From contig JANQSO010000015.1 in NCBI GenBank assembly GCA_028284005.1, positions 1-64,000 of the forward strand: a stretch of 64,000 nt of DNA. The letters run 5' to 3'. Under the pieces are notes generated by a model that was given only the letters and a program-made list of their open reading frames with translations, made no database searches and was not told the DNA's origin. Positions 34,177-45,100 of this stretch are shown here, piece by piece. The DNA comes from Flavobacteriaceae bacterium (lineage in GTDB: Bacteria; Bacteroidota; Bacteroidia; Flavobacteriales; Flavobacteriaceae). A program made the translations under genes and the position numbers. Positions within the stretch are counted from its first letter, which is position 1. Every line of letters begins with the position of its first letter.

Positions 34177-35606
34177 TGCCAAAAGAGAAAAAAACCAAAA
34201 TTGTAGCTACATTAGGCCCTTCTTCATCTACAAGGGATGTAATTAAGGAAATGATCTTAGAAGGAGTTAATGTTTTCCGGATCAACTTCTCACATGCAGA
34301 CTATGACAAAGTAAAAAAGACCATTGTTACCATAAGAGAACTTGGAACAGAATTAGGGACCTCAACAGCAATACTGGCAGACCTGCAAGGGCCAAAATTG
34401 CGTGTGGGAATAATGAGAGAAGAGGTAATAGTAGAACCCGGAGACGAAATATTTTTTTGTACCGGAGATGAGTTTGAAGGTACTCGGGAGAAAGTTTATA
34501 TGAACTATGATAATTTTCCTAAAGATGTAAATCCGGGAGAACAGGTTTTATTGGACGATGGAAAACTCATTTTTGAAATACTGGAAACAAATAATACCAA
34601 TAAAGTAAGGGCAAAAGTACTACAGGGAGGCCCATTGCAATCCAAAAAAGGAGTAAACCTTCCAAATACAAAGTTGTCTTTGCCGGCTTTAACGGCAAAG
34701 GATAAACAAGATGCCATATTTGCCGTAGGGCAAGAAGTGGATTGGATCGCGCTGTCGTTTGTTAAAAACGCAGAAGACCTTAAAGAGCTACAGGCGCTTA
34801 TTGAGGCACATAGCGAATATAAAATACCTATTATAGCAAAAATCGAAAAGCCGGAAGCCGTTGCAAATATTGATAAAATCATTGCATACTGTGATGGCTT
34901 GATGGTTGCTCGTGGTGACCTGGGAGTTGAAGTTCCCGCAGAAGAGGTCCCGCTCATCCAAAAGGAACTGGTCCTTACGGCAAAACGAGCTAGAATACCG
35001 GTAATTATTGCCACGCAAATGATGGAAACAATGATCACTTCCTTAACCCCTACCCGCGCAGAGGTAAATGATGTGGCAAATTCTGTGATGGATGGAGCGG
35101 ATGCTGTTATGCTTAGTGGCGAAACATCTATCGGGAAATTTCCAATAGATGTAATTAAAACCATGTCGAAAATAGTGCAGAGCGTTGAAAACTCTTCTTT
35201 GATTACCGTACCACAAGAGCCTCCACATGTTCGTACCAATCGTTACATTACAAAATCGATCTGCTATCATGCAGCTATTATGGCCAATGAGATTGAAGCA
35301 CAGGCGATTTGCACCTTAACCAATAGTGGTTATACCGCTTTTCAAATCTCTGCCTGGCGCCCTTCGGCACATATCTTAGTGTATACCTCCAATCAAAGGA
35401 TACTTTCACGACTAAATTTATTGTGGGGAGTTAAAGCTTTTTTCTATGATAAATTTGTAAGTACGGACGAAACGGTGGAAGACATAAATAAGATCGCCTT
35501 TGAACGTGGATTCGTATCCAAAGGCGACTATTTAATCAATTTGGCAGCAATGCCTATTGCAGACAAAGGAATGGTAAATACCTTACGTGTTTCGCAAGTG
35601 AAATAA
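34176..35606 (+). CDS. pyk: pyruvate kinase
   Basis: A 476-residue glycolytic enzyme converting PEP + ADP to pyruvate + ATP. Motifs: KIVATLGPSSSTRDVI, VFRINFSHADYDKV, the active-site IIAKIEKPEAVANID (catalytic Lys), RGDLGVEVPAEEVPLIQKE, TPTRAEVNDVANSVMDGADA and MLSGETSIGKFP. The C-terminal allosteric domain is complete. Last gene of the acpP run; the convergent SH3-like lipoprotein gene starts one base after its stop. Confidence 0.96.
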   Translation: MPKEKKTKIVATLGPSSSTRDVIKEMILEGVNVFRINFSHADYDKVKKTIVTIRELGTELGTSTAILADLQGPKLRVGIMREEVIVEPGDEIFFCTGDEFEGTREKVYMNYDNFPKDVNPGEQVLLDDGKLIFEILETNNTNKVRAKVLQGGPLQSKKGVNLPNTKLSLPALTAKDKQDAIFAVGQEVDWIALSFVKNAEDLKELQALIEAHSEYKIPIIAKIEKPEAVANIDKIIAYCDGLMVARGDLGVEVPAEEVPLIQKELVLTAKRARIPVIIATQMMETMITSLTPTRAEVNDVANSVMDGADAVMLSGETSIGKFPIDVIKTMSKIVQSVENSSLITVPQEPPHVRTNRYITKSICYHAAIMANEIEAQAICTLTNSGYTAFQISAWRPSAHILVYTSNQRILSRLNLLWGVKAFFYDKFVSTDETVEDINKIAFERGFVSKGDYLINLAAMPIADKGMVNTLRVSQVK

Positions 35607-35607
35607 A

Positions 35608-36381
35608 TTATTCCACGACCTCGGTCTTTTCTATTTTCATAAGGTCACCCTCTTGAGTGATGCTTACTGTGCTGCTAATTCTTTTAGCTTTATATGTATA
35701 CTCAATTTTTTGTAATCCATCATTTGTACGGTCTATTTGTAGCTCGCTTACCCATACATTCTTTTTAGGCATTTTGTCCTTAATGACTTGTTTGTCCTTT
35801 CCTTTTGGGTTTGGAAAGGAAAACTCTTTAGGGAAATCAAACAATCGCTGTGCTATAAAAAACCCTTCATGCCATTGAGTAGTGGGAATCATAATGGTCT
35901 CTTTATTTGAAGGCCTGCTTGCGGTGCCCCCGGTAGCTTCAGAGTAGCTCACTTTTGGAAATAGTTTTTGAAGCTCTTCGGCATAGGCTTTTGCAGAAAT
36001 ATCCTGCTCCGGCGGGAAAAACTTAGAGAGATAACCGTTAAAAGCAAAGCCCTTTTTATGGTTGAACTCTACTTCATCCATTCCCCCCTTAATACCTCCA
36101 ACGGTCATTGTGGACTTATCTTCAGCAGAGATCACTTTTAATTTTGTTCCGTAAGGCATTACTGCCAGTTTTTCACTATTCAAATTATCGAATTCCCGAA
36201 GGCTTAAACCACTATGTGCAATAACATACAAGAACTCTTTTGAAGGTTCTTCGGAAGAAGTATCGGCAATGGCAAGGTCGTTAACCGTTGTATCGGTTTG
36301 AAGGTCTTTGGTTTCGTTTTTGCACGAAACAAATAAAGTTACCAAAGCAACTGTAAGGATGGAAAAAACTACTTTTTTCAT
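35608..36381 (-). CDS. lipoprotein with SH3b-like domain
   Basis: A 257-residue protein with an SPII signal (lipobox FVSC at ~20). After a Thr/Ser/Asp-rich spacer, residues ~50-115 resemble a bacterial SH3 domain: YVIAHSGLSLREFDN, KLAVMPYGTKLKVIS, and KKGFAFNGYLSKFF, the usual NLR...G..GWV-like ending. The rest is an unrecognised domain ending in a beta sheet. SH3b domains of this kind often bind cell-wall peptide. Single gene between pyk and dinB. Confidence 0.7.
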   Translation of the reverse strand: MKKVVFSILTVALVTLFVSCKNETKDLQTDTTVNDLAIADTSSEEPSKEFLYVIAHSGLSLREFDNLNSEKLAVMPYGTKLKVISAEDKSTMTVGGIKGGMDEVEFNHKKGFAFNGYLSKFFPPEQDISAKAYAEELQKLFPKVSYSEATGGTASRPSNKETIMIPTTQWHEGFFIAQRLFDFPKEFSFPNPKGKDKQVIKDKMPKKNVWVSELQIDRTNDGLQKIEYTYKAKRISSTVSITQEGDLMKIEKTEVVE

Positions 36382-36427
36382 AACGTAAAGGTTTTGTTAA
36401 TAATCAATTCAAGTAGTTTTTACAGCA

Positions 36428-37534
36428 TTAGAAATCGAATTTAAGTTGTACGTCTATTGTTTTTTCAGGAGGTGGTTTCACCTTTTTTTTATCTTCATTG
36501 TTAAGGTTAGACAAAGAGATTCCCAACAAACGTACCGAATCCTTCATTTTTTCCTGAAATAACAAATCTTTAACAGTTTCCATGATAAGTGCCTTACTGG
36601 CAACATATAAGGGCAATGTCTTGCTTCTTGTTTGTAACGTAAAATCACTGTATTTAATTTTTAAAGTAATGGTTTTTCCTGCTACTTTACTTTTAGAAAG
36701 CCGGCGTTCCACTTCATCAGCAATGTCTTCGAGGCGTTCTAACATATATAGTTCTGAAGAAATATTTTCACTAAAAGTACGCTCTGCAGCTAGTGATTTT
36801 CGGGTGTGTTGAGGCTTTACTTTACTTTGGTGTATCCCTCGGGAAACATTATAATAATAACTTCCGCTTTTGCCAAAATGGGTTTGCAAAAATTCCAGCG
36901 ACCGGGCCTTAAGGTCTTTTCCGGTAAAAATTCCTAAGTGATATAGTTTCTCTTTTGTTACTTTTCCAACACCATAGAATTTTTTTACATCCAATTCTTC
37001 TAAAAACTGTTGCACTTCTTCCGGAGGAATCGTTTTTTGCCCGTTGGGCTTATTGATATCACTTGCTACTTTTGCGATAAATTTATTAATGGAGATACCG
37101 GCTGAAGCATTCAACCCTGTTTTTTCTTTTATTTTGCGCCGTATTTCCTTTGCTATAAGAGTAGCACTTGGATTCCCTTTTTTATTTTGAGTGACGTCCA
37201 GATATGCTTCATCAAGTGATAATGGTTCCACCAGATCTGTATATTCAAAAAAGATCTCACGTATTTTTTTTGAAACTTCATGATAGCGATCAAAATGAGA
37301 TCTTACAAAAATAAGGTCCGGGCAAAGCTTTTTTGCCAAGACACTGCTCATAGCACTTCTAACACCAAATTTTCGTGCTTCATAGCTTGCTGCACTTACC
37401 ACACCTCTTTTGGAACTTCCCCCTACGGCAATTGGCTTTCCGCGCAGATCCGGATTGTCCAGCTGTTCTACACTGGCATAAAAAGCATCCATATCTACGT
37501 GAATTATTTTTCGAATAGGCAATTGGGCCTCCAT
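36428..37534 (-). CDS. dinB: DNA polymerase IV
   Basis: A 368-residue Y-family translesion polymerase. The palm starts IIHVDMDAFYASVEQLDNP, followed by GKPIAVGGSSKRGVVSAASYEARKFGV. The second acid pair is SLDEAYLDVT. The little-finger domain is at ~240-345, and the tail ends in QLKFDF, a beta-clamp-binding motif. It bypasses lesions and is error-prone. Single gene, divergent from the VOC-CYTH operon. No LexA-type box was recognised in the 40-base gap. Confidence 0.94.
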   Translation of the reverse strand: MEAQLPIRKIIHVDMDAFYASVEQLDNPDLRGKPIAVGGSSKRGVVSAASYEARKFGVRSAMSSVLAKKLCPDLIFVRSHFDRYHEVSKKIREIFFEYTDLVEPLSLDEAYLDVTQNKKGNPSATLIAKEIRRKIKEKTGLNASAGISINKFIAKVASDINKPNGQKTIPPEEVQQFLEELDVKKFYGVGKVTKEKLYHLGIFTGKDLKARSLEFLQTHFGKSGSYYYNVSRGIHQSKVKPQHTRKSLAAERTFSENISSELYMLERLEDIADEVERRLSKSKVAGKTITLKIKYSDFTLQTRSKTLPLYVASKALIMETVKDLLFQEKMKDSVRLLGISLSNLNNEDKKKVKPPPEKTIDVQLKFDF

Positions 37535-37574
37535 CCCATAAAATTATAATATCTTAGTTACAATTCTAACAGAT

Positions 37575-37955
37575 ATGAATTTAAATCAGGTTACGGTACC
37601 GTCTACAGATGTCGAAAGAGCAGTACAATTCTATAAAAAGTTAGGGTTAAAACTAATTGTAATGACACATCCCGGATATGCAAGGTTTGAATGTCCTGTG
37701 GGGGACGCTACTTTTTCGATCCATCAAGTAGAAGCTTTACCGAAAGGAGACGGGGCATATGTATATTTTGAAGTGAAAAATGTTTCTGAAAAAGTAAAAG
37801 AACTCCTGGAGAAAGGGGTTCATTTTGAAGAAATGCCTTCGGTAAAATCCTGGCTTTGGGAAGAGGCCAGATTGAGAGATCCTGACGGAAATCAAATCAT
37901 CATTTTTCATGCAGGAAACAACAGAAAGAATCCTCCGTGGAGAATTAAAGATTAA
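37575..37955 (+). CDS. VOC-family (glyoxalase/bleomycin-resistance-like) protein
   Basis: A 126-residue single VOC module: NQVTVPSTDVERAVQFYKKL at the start, GDATFSIHQVE in the middle, and LRDPDGNQIIIFHAGNNR at the end, with the usual His/Glu metal positions partly kept. Substrate unknown; the family covers glyoxalases, dioxygenases and drug-binding proteins. It begins a three-gene run (6 bases to the CYTH gene). Confidence 0.82.
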   Translation: MNLNQVTVPSTDVERAVQFYKKLGLKLIVMTHPGYARFECPVGDATFSIHQVEALPKGDGAYVYFEVKNVSEKVKELLEKGVHFEEMPSVKSWLWEEARLRDPDGNQIIIFHAGNNRKNPPWRIKD

Positions 37956-37960
37956 TGTAA

Positions 37961-38431
37961 GTGCTTGAAATAGAAAGAAAATTTTTAGTTACTTCCAAAG
38001 AGTACAGGTCTGAGGCTTTTACAGTAACACGAATCGTTCAGGGATTTCTAAATACACATCCTGAGCGAACTGTTCGCGTACGAATAAAAGGAGAGCAGGC
38101 TTTCTTGACTATAAAAGGAAAATCCAATAAGGCCGGAACCATCCGTACCGAATGGGAAAAGGAAATTTCGGTTACCGATGCCGAAACTCTTCTAAAATTG
38201 TGTGAAAGAACCGTGATCGAAAAGAACAGATATGAAATAAATGTAGAAATGCATACTTTTGAAGTAGACGAATTTTTAGGGGATAATGCAGGTTTGACCA
38301 TTGCAGAAGTAGAACTCTCATCAGAAAATGAAACTTATAAAAGACCAACCTGGCTTGGCAAAGAAGTTACGGGCCAGATCAAATATTACAATTCGCAATT
38401 GAGCAAAAAACCTTATAAAACCTGGAAGTAA
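37961..38431 (+). CDS. CYTH-domain protein (inorganic triphosphatase-like)
   Basis: A 156-residue CYTH tunnel-fold protein. It starts at GTG 37961 and opens with MLEIERKFLV, the ExExK motif of the family. Other conserved residues include RTVRVRIKG, FLTIKGKS, EWEKEI, EKNRYEI and FEVDEFLG. Members hydrolyse inorganic triphosphate or make cAMP/thiamine triphosphate derivatives; triphosphatase is most likely at this length. Its stop overlaps the next start (TAATG), so it is coupled to the YCII lipoprotein. Confidence 0.88.
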   Translation: MLEIERKFLVTSKEYRSEAFTVTRIVQGFLNTHPERTVRVRIKGEQAFLTIKGKSNKAGTIRTEWEKEISVTDAETLLKLCERTVIEKNRYEINVEMHTFEVDEFLGDNAGLTIAEVELSSENETYKRPTWLGKEVTGQIKYYNSQLSKKPYKTWK

Positions 38432-38952
38432 TGAAAATTAAACGATTATTCTTTCTACTCTTTTTAGTAATAGCGTTTATAAGCTGCAAAAATGAGCAAG
38501 AATCCCACGATGCACACAGCCATGACCAAATGAAAGTAGAAAGTAATTCAGATACAGAAAAAAAGGACGTTACCCAGCTTAAGAATAAGCTAACCGGACA
38601 AGGGTATAAGATATTTGATTATATAGACGAAAAGACCGGGGATACCATTTTGATGCAGCAGTATTTCATTGCTTTTTTAAAACGAGGCGCTAACAGTTCG
38701 CAGTCTAAAACAGAAACCGATAGCCTTCAGGCATTGCATATGGCTCATCTTGGCAGAATGTACGAAGAAGGATATGCAGATATTTCTGGACCTTTTGGAG
38801 ATGACGGCGATATCCGCGGGATAACAATTTATAATGTCCCTACATTGCAAATAGCAGATAGCCTTGCAAATATGGACCCTATGGTGCAGGCAGGCCGTTT
38901 AGAGATTGAAATCCACCCCTGGTGGGCGGCTAAAGGTTTCCCGTTACGATAA
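38431..38952 (+). CDS. lipoprotein with YCII-like domain
   Basis: A 173-residue protein with an SPII signal (lipobox FISC at ~19), then a His/Asp/Ser-rich spacer (ESHDAHSHDQ) that could bind metal. Residues ~60-173 look like a YCII/dimeric alpha-beta barrel: QQYFIAFLKRG, HMAHLGRMYEEGYADISGPFGDDG, RLEIEIHPWWAAKG. YCII domains are usually cytoplasmic, so an exported lipid-anchored one is unusual. The gene overlaps the convergent cutC stop by 9 bases. Confidence 0.75.
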   Translation: MKIKRLFFLLFLVIAFISCKNEQESHDAHSHDQMKVESNSDTEKKDVTQLKNKLTGQGYKIFDYIDEKTGDTILMQQYFIAFLKRGANSSQSKTETDSLQALHMAHLGRMYEEGYADISGPFGDDGDIRGITIYNVPTLQIADSLANMDPMVQAGRLEIEIHPWWAAKGFPLR

Positions 38953-39669
38953 AAGAGTTATTATTTTCCGGATAGTTTCCTTATCTGAAGCAGCTACAAC
39001 TCCTTCTTCAAAAAAAGAAGGGCTGTGCATAGAAATAGCCGGTTTTTGAAGTAACATTTGTCTTTTCTTTGTTGCAGAAAGATGCACACTGGTAAAACCT
39101 GCTTCTTTAAAACGTAATACATTTTCTTCGTTAATACCGCTTCCCGGCATGATTTCAAGTTGTCCCTTGGAGCGGGACTTTAATTTCTTCAATAATTCTA
39201 TTCCGTCAATTGCTTTGGATCGCTGTCCGGAGCTTAATAAACGAGTTACACCTAAGTGTATAAGTGTGTCAATTCCCTGTAAGGGATCGATACACCAATC
39301 AAAAGCACGGTGAAAGGTGAATTCCATTCCTTTGGAGGCATCAATTAAATATTTTGTAGCTTCAATATCGATAGTGTTCTCCACAGTCAAAGAGCCACTT
39401 ACAATTCCTGCACAGCCTATTTTTTTACAGAATGCGATATCTTTTTGCATTACATCGATCTCGGCTTCAGAATAACTAAAGTTTCCACTTCGCGGCCTTA
39501 TTAAGACATGAACGGGAATGTTTTGCTCAGTCACTGTTTTTTCAATCAAACCATGGCTGGGGGTTAGCCCACCTACCGAAAGGTCGGTACATAGTTCAAT
39601 TCGGTCGGCACCACCTTCCCGGGCAGCTTTAGAACTTTCAAAACTATTGGCGCATATTTCTACTATCAT
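38944..39669 (-). CDS. cutC: CutC family protein
   Basis: A 241-residue TIM-barrel protein with the family motifs EICANSFESSKAAREGGADRIELC at the start (positions 4-27), GGLTPSHGLI, VHVLIRPRSGNFSYSEAE, FHRAFDW and MPGSGINEENV. Described as copper homeostasis in E. coli, though the molecular role is disputed. Length is normal. Single gene on the minus strand upstream of the pbpC unit. Confidence 0.93.
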   Translation of the reverse strand: MIVEICANSFESSKAAREGGADRIELCTDLSVGGLTPSHGLIEKTVTEQNIPVHVLIRPRSGNFSYSEAEIDVMQKDIAFCKKIGCAGIVSGSLTVENTIDIEATKYLIDASKGMEFTFHRAFDWCIDPLQGIDTLIHLGVTRLLSSGQRSKAIDGIELLKKLKSRSKGQLEIMPGSGINEENVLRFKEAGFTSVHLSATKKRQMLLQKPAISMHSPSFFEEGVVAASDKETIRKIITLLS

Positions 39670-39700
39670 CCCCTTTTTTTAATCCTCTAAAATAGACATT

Positions 39701-42112
39701 TTAAAGAGACACTTTACTAATCTCAACTTGCTGCTTCAACTCATTTCCTTCCTGGTCCGTAGCAGTTAAAATATAGGTTCCCGGCTTTGGTGCCAATGCC
39801 AATTCATGAAAGGTCTCGGTTGTTCCAATGTATTCTGAGTCCAAATACCAATATACAGTAGTTTCGGGCGTGCGGTGTGCAAGCTTAAAAACCACCTCAT
39901 TTATGTTTTCATCAAAGTCTTTTGGTAATAGAATCGTTTCATTTTTCTTCGGAAAGATAAAATCCATCTTTCGTTCACCTTCCTTAAGGCAACCATTGGC
40001 AAAATCAGGTAAGGTCCTATATTCAGGATGTAAAGGGGCATAATAATATTCCAGGACAGGGGGAAGTACAAACCAGTTTTTTTGTTTCATGTTTGGCAAA
40101 GGATAGCAGCTGGAATTTACCTGAAGAGTTTCTGCACTATTCAAAAAAACCTTTTGATGATAAGGGCAGGCATTACTTCTTACTCCCTCTTTTGGAATCC
40201 ATTCTAAACTTGTCTTTTCACAAAATACACTTGCCAGGTGACCACTGTTGTGACATATTTCGGTTTCAATTAATTCGTCATAAGGAACAGCAAACCATTC
40301 GTTTTTGGGCAGTACGTCCAATACCTCAAAAAGAATAGGGGCCGCAGCCTGAACCCCGGTCAATCCGGGACGCCCTTCACCATCTGCATTCCCAACCCAA
40401 ATCCCAATAGCGTATTTAGTGGTTACACCTATGGCCCATGCATCTTTAAAACCAAAACTAGTTCCGGTTTTCCAGGCAATAGGCTGTGAATCGCTAAAAA
40501 AGTTCCAGTTTACTTCTCCTTCGGGCCGATTCACTTCTTGAAGCGAATTAAGTGTGTGATAAATGGCTCCGGCATTGAATATTGGTGAGTCGGTTCGTTT
40601 TTTTCCGAAGTCTGCATACATGTTCTTTACATATACAGGGTCTATAAATTCGCGACTTTGATATTCGCTTGAAGAACGGTTAAAGTAATTTAAAGTAGAA
40701 GCCATTCCCGCATACGCATTGGTAATATCCCACAGGGAGCTTTCTGCACCTCCTAAAATAAGGGACAACCCATAATAATCTGCCGGATGGTCGATTCCTC
40801 TAAAATTCAACTCTTCCAGCTTTTTATGAAATCGCTGCAGGCCATATGTACGTAACATCCTTACAGCCGGTACATTTAAGGACCTAGACAATGCTATACC
40901 GGCAGGAATTGCTCCATTGAATTTCTTGTCAAAATTTTCCGGACTATATCCGTTAACTGTAGTAGGGACATCTGCTACCAATGTGTTGGGCAACAATTCA
41001 CCACTGTCCAGTAAAGAAGTATATAAAAAGGGTTTTAAAACACTTCCCGTACTTCTGGATTTATCGATGATGTCTACATAATTATTATTCTCAGGTGTTG
41101 TAGGGGCATTCCCCACATATGCCAATACTTCACGGGTATTTACATCCAAAATAAGGACAGCAAGATTGTTTATTTGATTTTGAGCCAGGGAGTAATAATG
41201 TTCTTTGGTAATTCTATTTATTTTTTTCTGAAGGGAATAATCCACAGTTGATTGTATTCGTTTTCCCCTATGTTCTTTTCGGATCTTTTCCGTTAAATGT
41301 GGTGCAATTTCCGGAAGGGCAAATGGTTTCCCGGGAAGTTTTTCATCCAGGGCCAACTCGTAGGTAGTTTGGTCAATGATTTCTTTCTGAAATAATTTTA
41401 ATAATAAACGGTCGCGTTTTTCTTTTAAAATAGCTTCATTTTTCCCCGGAAATATTAACGAAGGGGCATTAGGCAATACAGCCAAAGCAGCAGATTGCCC
41501 CCAACTTAGATCTTCTGCAGGAATTCCAAAGTATCGCCATGAGGCTGTCTCAAGGCCTACTACATTTCCACCAAAAGGTGCGTACGATGCATATAGATTT
41601 AAAATCTCCTTTTTTGAATATCCCGCTTCTAAACGTGTAGCCTGAAAAATTTCGATAAGCTTTTCCACATAACTTCGTTGTTTGTTTTTTCTGGAAAGAC
41701 GAATTACCTGCTGGGTTAGTGTACTACCGCCACGTCGTTTATCTGTTGTAAGATTTTGCCAAAGAGCTTTTCCGATAGAAACCGGATTAAAGCCCGGATG
41801 TATGTAAAAATATTCGTCTTCAAACAATAGAATGGATTGCTCAAACCGCATTGGGACCGAATCCATCTTAGGGAAACGCCATTGGCCGTCATCGGCTATA
41901 CGCGCACCTAACATAAATCCTTCACGGCTCTCCACTACTGTAGCTGTAGGGCTGTCAAATAGGGGCGAAGGAAGAGAAAATAGCCAAAGAACAAATACCA
42001 CAGAGAGTAAAGTTAATTTAACCTTGTGCTTCCCGATCCAGTAAATGATATGTTGCCTGCTAATGTTCAAAAGGTTCTTCTTTGCTATTGCTACTGTTCC
42101 ACCTCGATCCAT
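39701..42112 (-). CDS. pbpC: penicillin-binding protein 1C
   Basis: An 803-residue bifunctional peptidoglycan synthase. A membrane helix lies at ~35-50 (LLSVVFVLWLFSLPSPLF). The glycosyltransferase domain has EDEYFYIHPGFNP and RRGGSTLTQQVIRLSRK. The transpeptidase has STGSVLKPFLY (SxxK), SRSLN (SxN) and WKTGTSFGFKDAW (KTGT). The C-terminal ~100 residues form a PBP1C-specific beta domain. It overlaps the end of the alpha-2-macroglobulin gene by 22 bases. The pbpC/A2M pair is conserved across Gram-negatives and is thought to defend against proteases when the envelope is breached. Confidence 0.94.
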   Translation of the reverse strand: MDRGGTVAIAKKNLLNISRQHIIYWIGKHKVKLTLLSVVFVLWLFSLPSPLFDSPTATVVESREGFMLGARIADDGQWRFPKMDSVPMRFEQSILLFEDEYFYIHPGFNPVSIGKALWQNLTTDKRRGGSTLTQQVIRLSRKNKQRSYVEKLIEIFQATRLEAGYSKKEILNLYASYAPFGGNVVGLETASWRYFGIPAEDLSWGQSAALAVLPNAPSLIFPGKNEAILKEKRDRLLLKLFQKEIIDQTTYELALDEKLPGKPFALPEIAPHLTEKIRKEHRGKRIQSTVDYSLQKKINRITKEHYYSLAQNQINNLAVLILDVNTREVLAYVGNAPTTPENNNYVDIIDKSRSTGSVLKPFLYTSLLDSGELLPNTLVADVPTTVNGYSPENFDKKFNGAIPAGIALSRSLNVPAVRMLRTYGLQRFHKKLEELNFRGIDHPADYYGLSLILGGAESSLWDITNAYAGMASTLNYFNRSSSEYQSREFIDPVYVKNMYADFGKKRTDSPIFNAGAIYHTLNSLQEVNRPEGEVNWNFFSDSQPIAWKTGTSFGFKDAWAIGVTTKYAIGIWVGNADGEGRPGLTGVQAAAPILFEVLDVLPKNEWFAVPYDELIETEICHNSGHLASVFCEKTSLEWIPKEGVRSNACPYHQKVFLNSAETLQVNSSCYPLPNMKQKNWFVLPPVLEYYYAPLHPEYRTLPDFANGCLKEGERKMDFIFPKKNETILLPKDFDENINEVVFKLAHRTPETTVYWYLDSEYIGTTETFHELALAPKPGTYILTATDQEGNELKQQVEISKVSL

Positions 42113-45100
42113 TGTCCCTTATTACGGGCATAATAGGTATTATCGTACATTGCTTCAGCTTGAGCTCCAGGCAAATAATACTTACCCAGATAAGAAGCAT
42201 TTAGTTTTACCGTAAAGGTTTTCGATTTTTTCGACCTGAGATCAAAATAGAAATTCACCCTGTCATCACGAATATCAGTATAACGGGCATTACCTTTTGC
42301 ACCTCCCCCTAATTCGGTAAAGCTCGTATTTACAATTTCCCACCCGCTTGGAAAGATTTGCGATAAGGCTATGTTGTCAATATAATCGCCGGAAGTATTT
42401 GTAACTACCACTTTGGCAGTGATCTCAGTGCCCTGGCGTAATTTTGAAATAGCTAACGGATTATCTTCTCCATCTAAATATTGTGATCTTACGGTAATAT
42501 TGCGTTGCTCGGTAAGTTCCTTACCTAAAGGTAATTTTCCTTTTTGAACCAAAGTAACATATACCACATTCCCTTTAGCATTGGTTACCGTTACAGAATT
42601 TTCTCCCATTAAAACTCCAATTTCACGTTGTGCTACAGCACGGTCTGTTTTTACTGTTGTTACTTTTCCGTTTTGAGCAAATGAAAGTTCCATCGCTTTT
42701 CCTCCATTTTTGTTGACCATCTTTGCCATGGCCAGTAATCCATATGCGGTTTCTTGTGTGCTATACCATCGCTGCGACGTTAACGCTTTTGCCAAAGAAA
42801 GAGCTACTTCACGTTGTTTGGGGTCTTCTAACAATACCATGGTTTCCAGAGCCATAGCCTTATTTCTGAAAGGGGATCCATAAGTATAATAATCATATCG
42901 TTGAGGTTGAAAATCGATATTTGCTGTTTGCGCGATCTGTGCTGCTACATTCTTTTTCCCTGCAAGTGCATAAGCAGCCGCCAAACGCCATTTGGCATCA
43001 TTGCTCATATGTTTGGATTCACGCAGGCGGTTCATTGCCGCAAGCTCCGGCTGACCGGATAAAGCCAAAGTATACAACCGGTACGCTTGTATTAGGCTGG
43101 AATTATAAGGTGTATTACTATTTCGCCATTGACGTGCCGTATTTTGCTGGTATCTCAACCAGTTACTCATAAAAGTAATTGGTAAAGCATATCCTTTTTG
43201 TTTGGCTTCCAGCATAAAATGCCCAACATAATTAGTGCTCCATTGGTTGGATTCACTTTCACCCGGCCAATAACTTAGACCACCACTGGTATTCTGGAAT
43301 GTTCCCAGTTTTTTGATAGCAGCTTCAATGTTCTTTTGTATTTCTTTCTTCTTATCGAATGTGATGTCGAACACATCGGCCAGAAACAGCTGCGGAAATG
43401 CAGCAGAAGTAGTCTGTTCCACACAGCCATGTGGATACCGGATTAAATATTCCAGTCGTTTTCCAAAATTCATGGGAGGCAGGGTAGAAAATTCTAGGAG
43501 GGCTCCATTACTTCCGGCGACGCCAAATGTTTCAAAATCGATGGTTTCTTTTCCATTTTCCGAAAGTGTATACTGAACGGTTTTTTGTGAGATCGGATTT
43601 GGATTTTCCACATCAATCTCTACTTTGTAGCGGGCAGTTTCGCCACTTCCGGAAGCTACCACTTCAATGGTTTGCAGTGTTTTGGCCGGCAGTACTTCAA
43701 ATTCGAAATTTACAATTTGCTCTCCTGGTTGAGAGAAAGAAATATTTTTTGTTACTCCACTAACAGGCTTTAAAGCATCACTTACTTTTACAGATATAGC
43801 CGCGTTCTTCACTTTTTGTTCCATTGCAAAAACGGTTACAGGAAGTGTAACTTTTTCCCCCGGAGACAATTTACGCGGCAGAGATGCCAATACCATTAAA
43901 GGTTTCCGGACCGGAGATGTTTTTTCAGTTTTTCCATAAGCACTTTTAGGGTTTTCTCCGGCAATCACCATAGTGCGCACAGAACCTATATAATTAGGCA
44001 TGGTGATCTCATGCGAAGCTTTTTCGCCTTTTTTTAATTCAAAGGGGCCTAAATATTTTACTACAGGCTTAAAACGATCCGCTTTTCGGTTTTTAGCTCC
44101 GGCAGCTTCATCCCCACCACCAATGGCATAGATATTATTTACACTTCCGGAGTAAGCACCAATAACATAATCATAAATATCGAATGTCTTAACTCCTAAA
44201 GCTTCACGGGTATAAAATGCTTCATGAATTTTTGGTGTAGCAAAACGCGTAAGGTCAAGCAAACCTTCATCCACCATTGCAATAGTATATGTCATTGGTT
44301 TGTTGTCTACTTCAGAAACCTTTACGACAAACTTTTCTTCCGGCTTTAAAACTTCGGGCATTTCTAATTTGGGATGTAATACTGTTGCGGGATCTTCTAT
44401 TAAAAGAGGGATCACCCCGTACAATCGAATGGGAAGATCATTTTTAGTTTGCTCGTGAGGTTGCAGCAATGAAATATTCACATACACATTAGGTGCCATT
44501 TCTTTGGTGATCTTTACTGTTGCTTTAGTTTCTCCTTTATGGGTTTCAATCCAATGTGTGGACAATACTTCGGTACCATTTTCAACACTCAACAACGCAC
44601 GTCCTTCACTACCGGAAGGAAAAGTAATTGTCGCTTCTTCTCCAACAGTATACTGCTCTTTATCTGCAGAAAAGACTAACATTTTTGAGCTTTCGGAATT
44701 ACCATCCACAGGTGCTTTCCACCAATTTCTATAAAAATAGGTAATGCGTCCGGTGGCATGACCGGATTGGGTGTCGATCACCCGAATAAGGTAACGGCCG
44801 CCTTCATCTTCAGGAATATTGAGTGTAAAGTTTGCTTTTCCACTGCCATTGGTAGTAACTTTAAATTCTTTTACCGGGCGGTGTATACTGGAGCTTTCGT
44901 AACGAGAAAGGTTGTCTCTGCTTCTGTTCCACCACCATCGCCACTCTATCCTAAATACTTTCACTTCTATTTCTCTATTACCGCTTGCATTTCCCTGTGC
45001 ATCTACGCAAGCAATATTAAAAACAGTATTTTCATCTGTAAAATAAGAGCCGTAACGATGTGCTTCGGGAGACCGTAAGCCTACAAAATGACTGAAAGGA

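Noticed and set aside
34505-35239. Long open frame (244 codons) antisense to pyk
   Set aside because: It is the codon-bias shadow of pyk; the product is Ser/Thr/Ile-rich with no domain and pyk is complete on the other strand.
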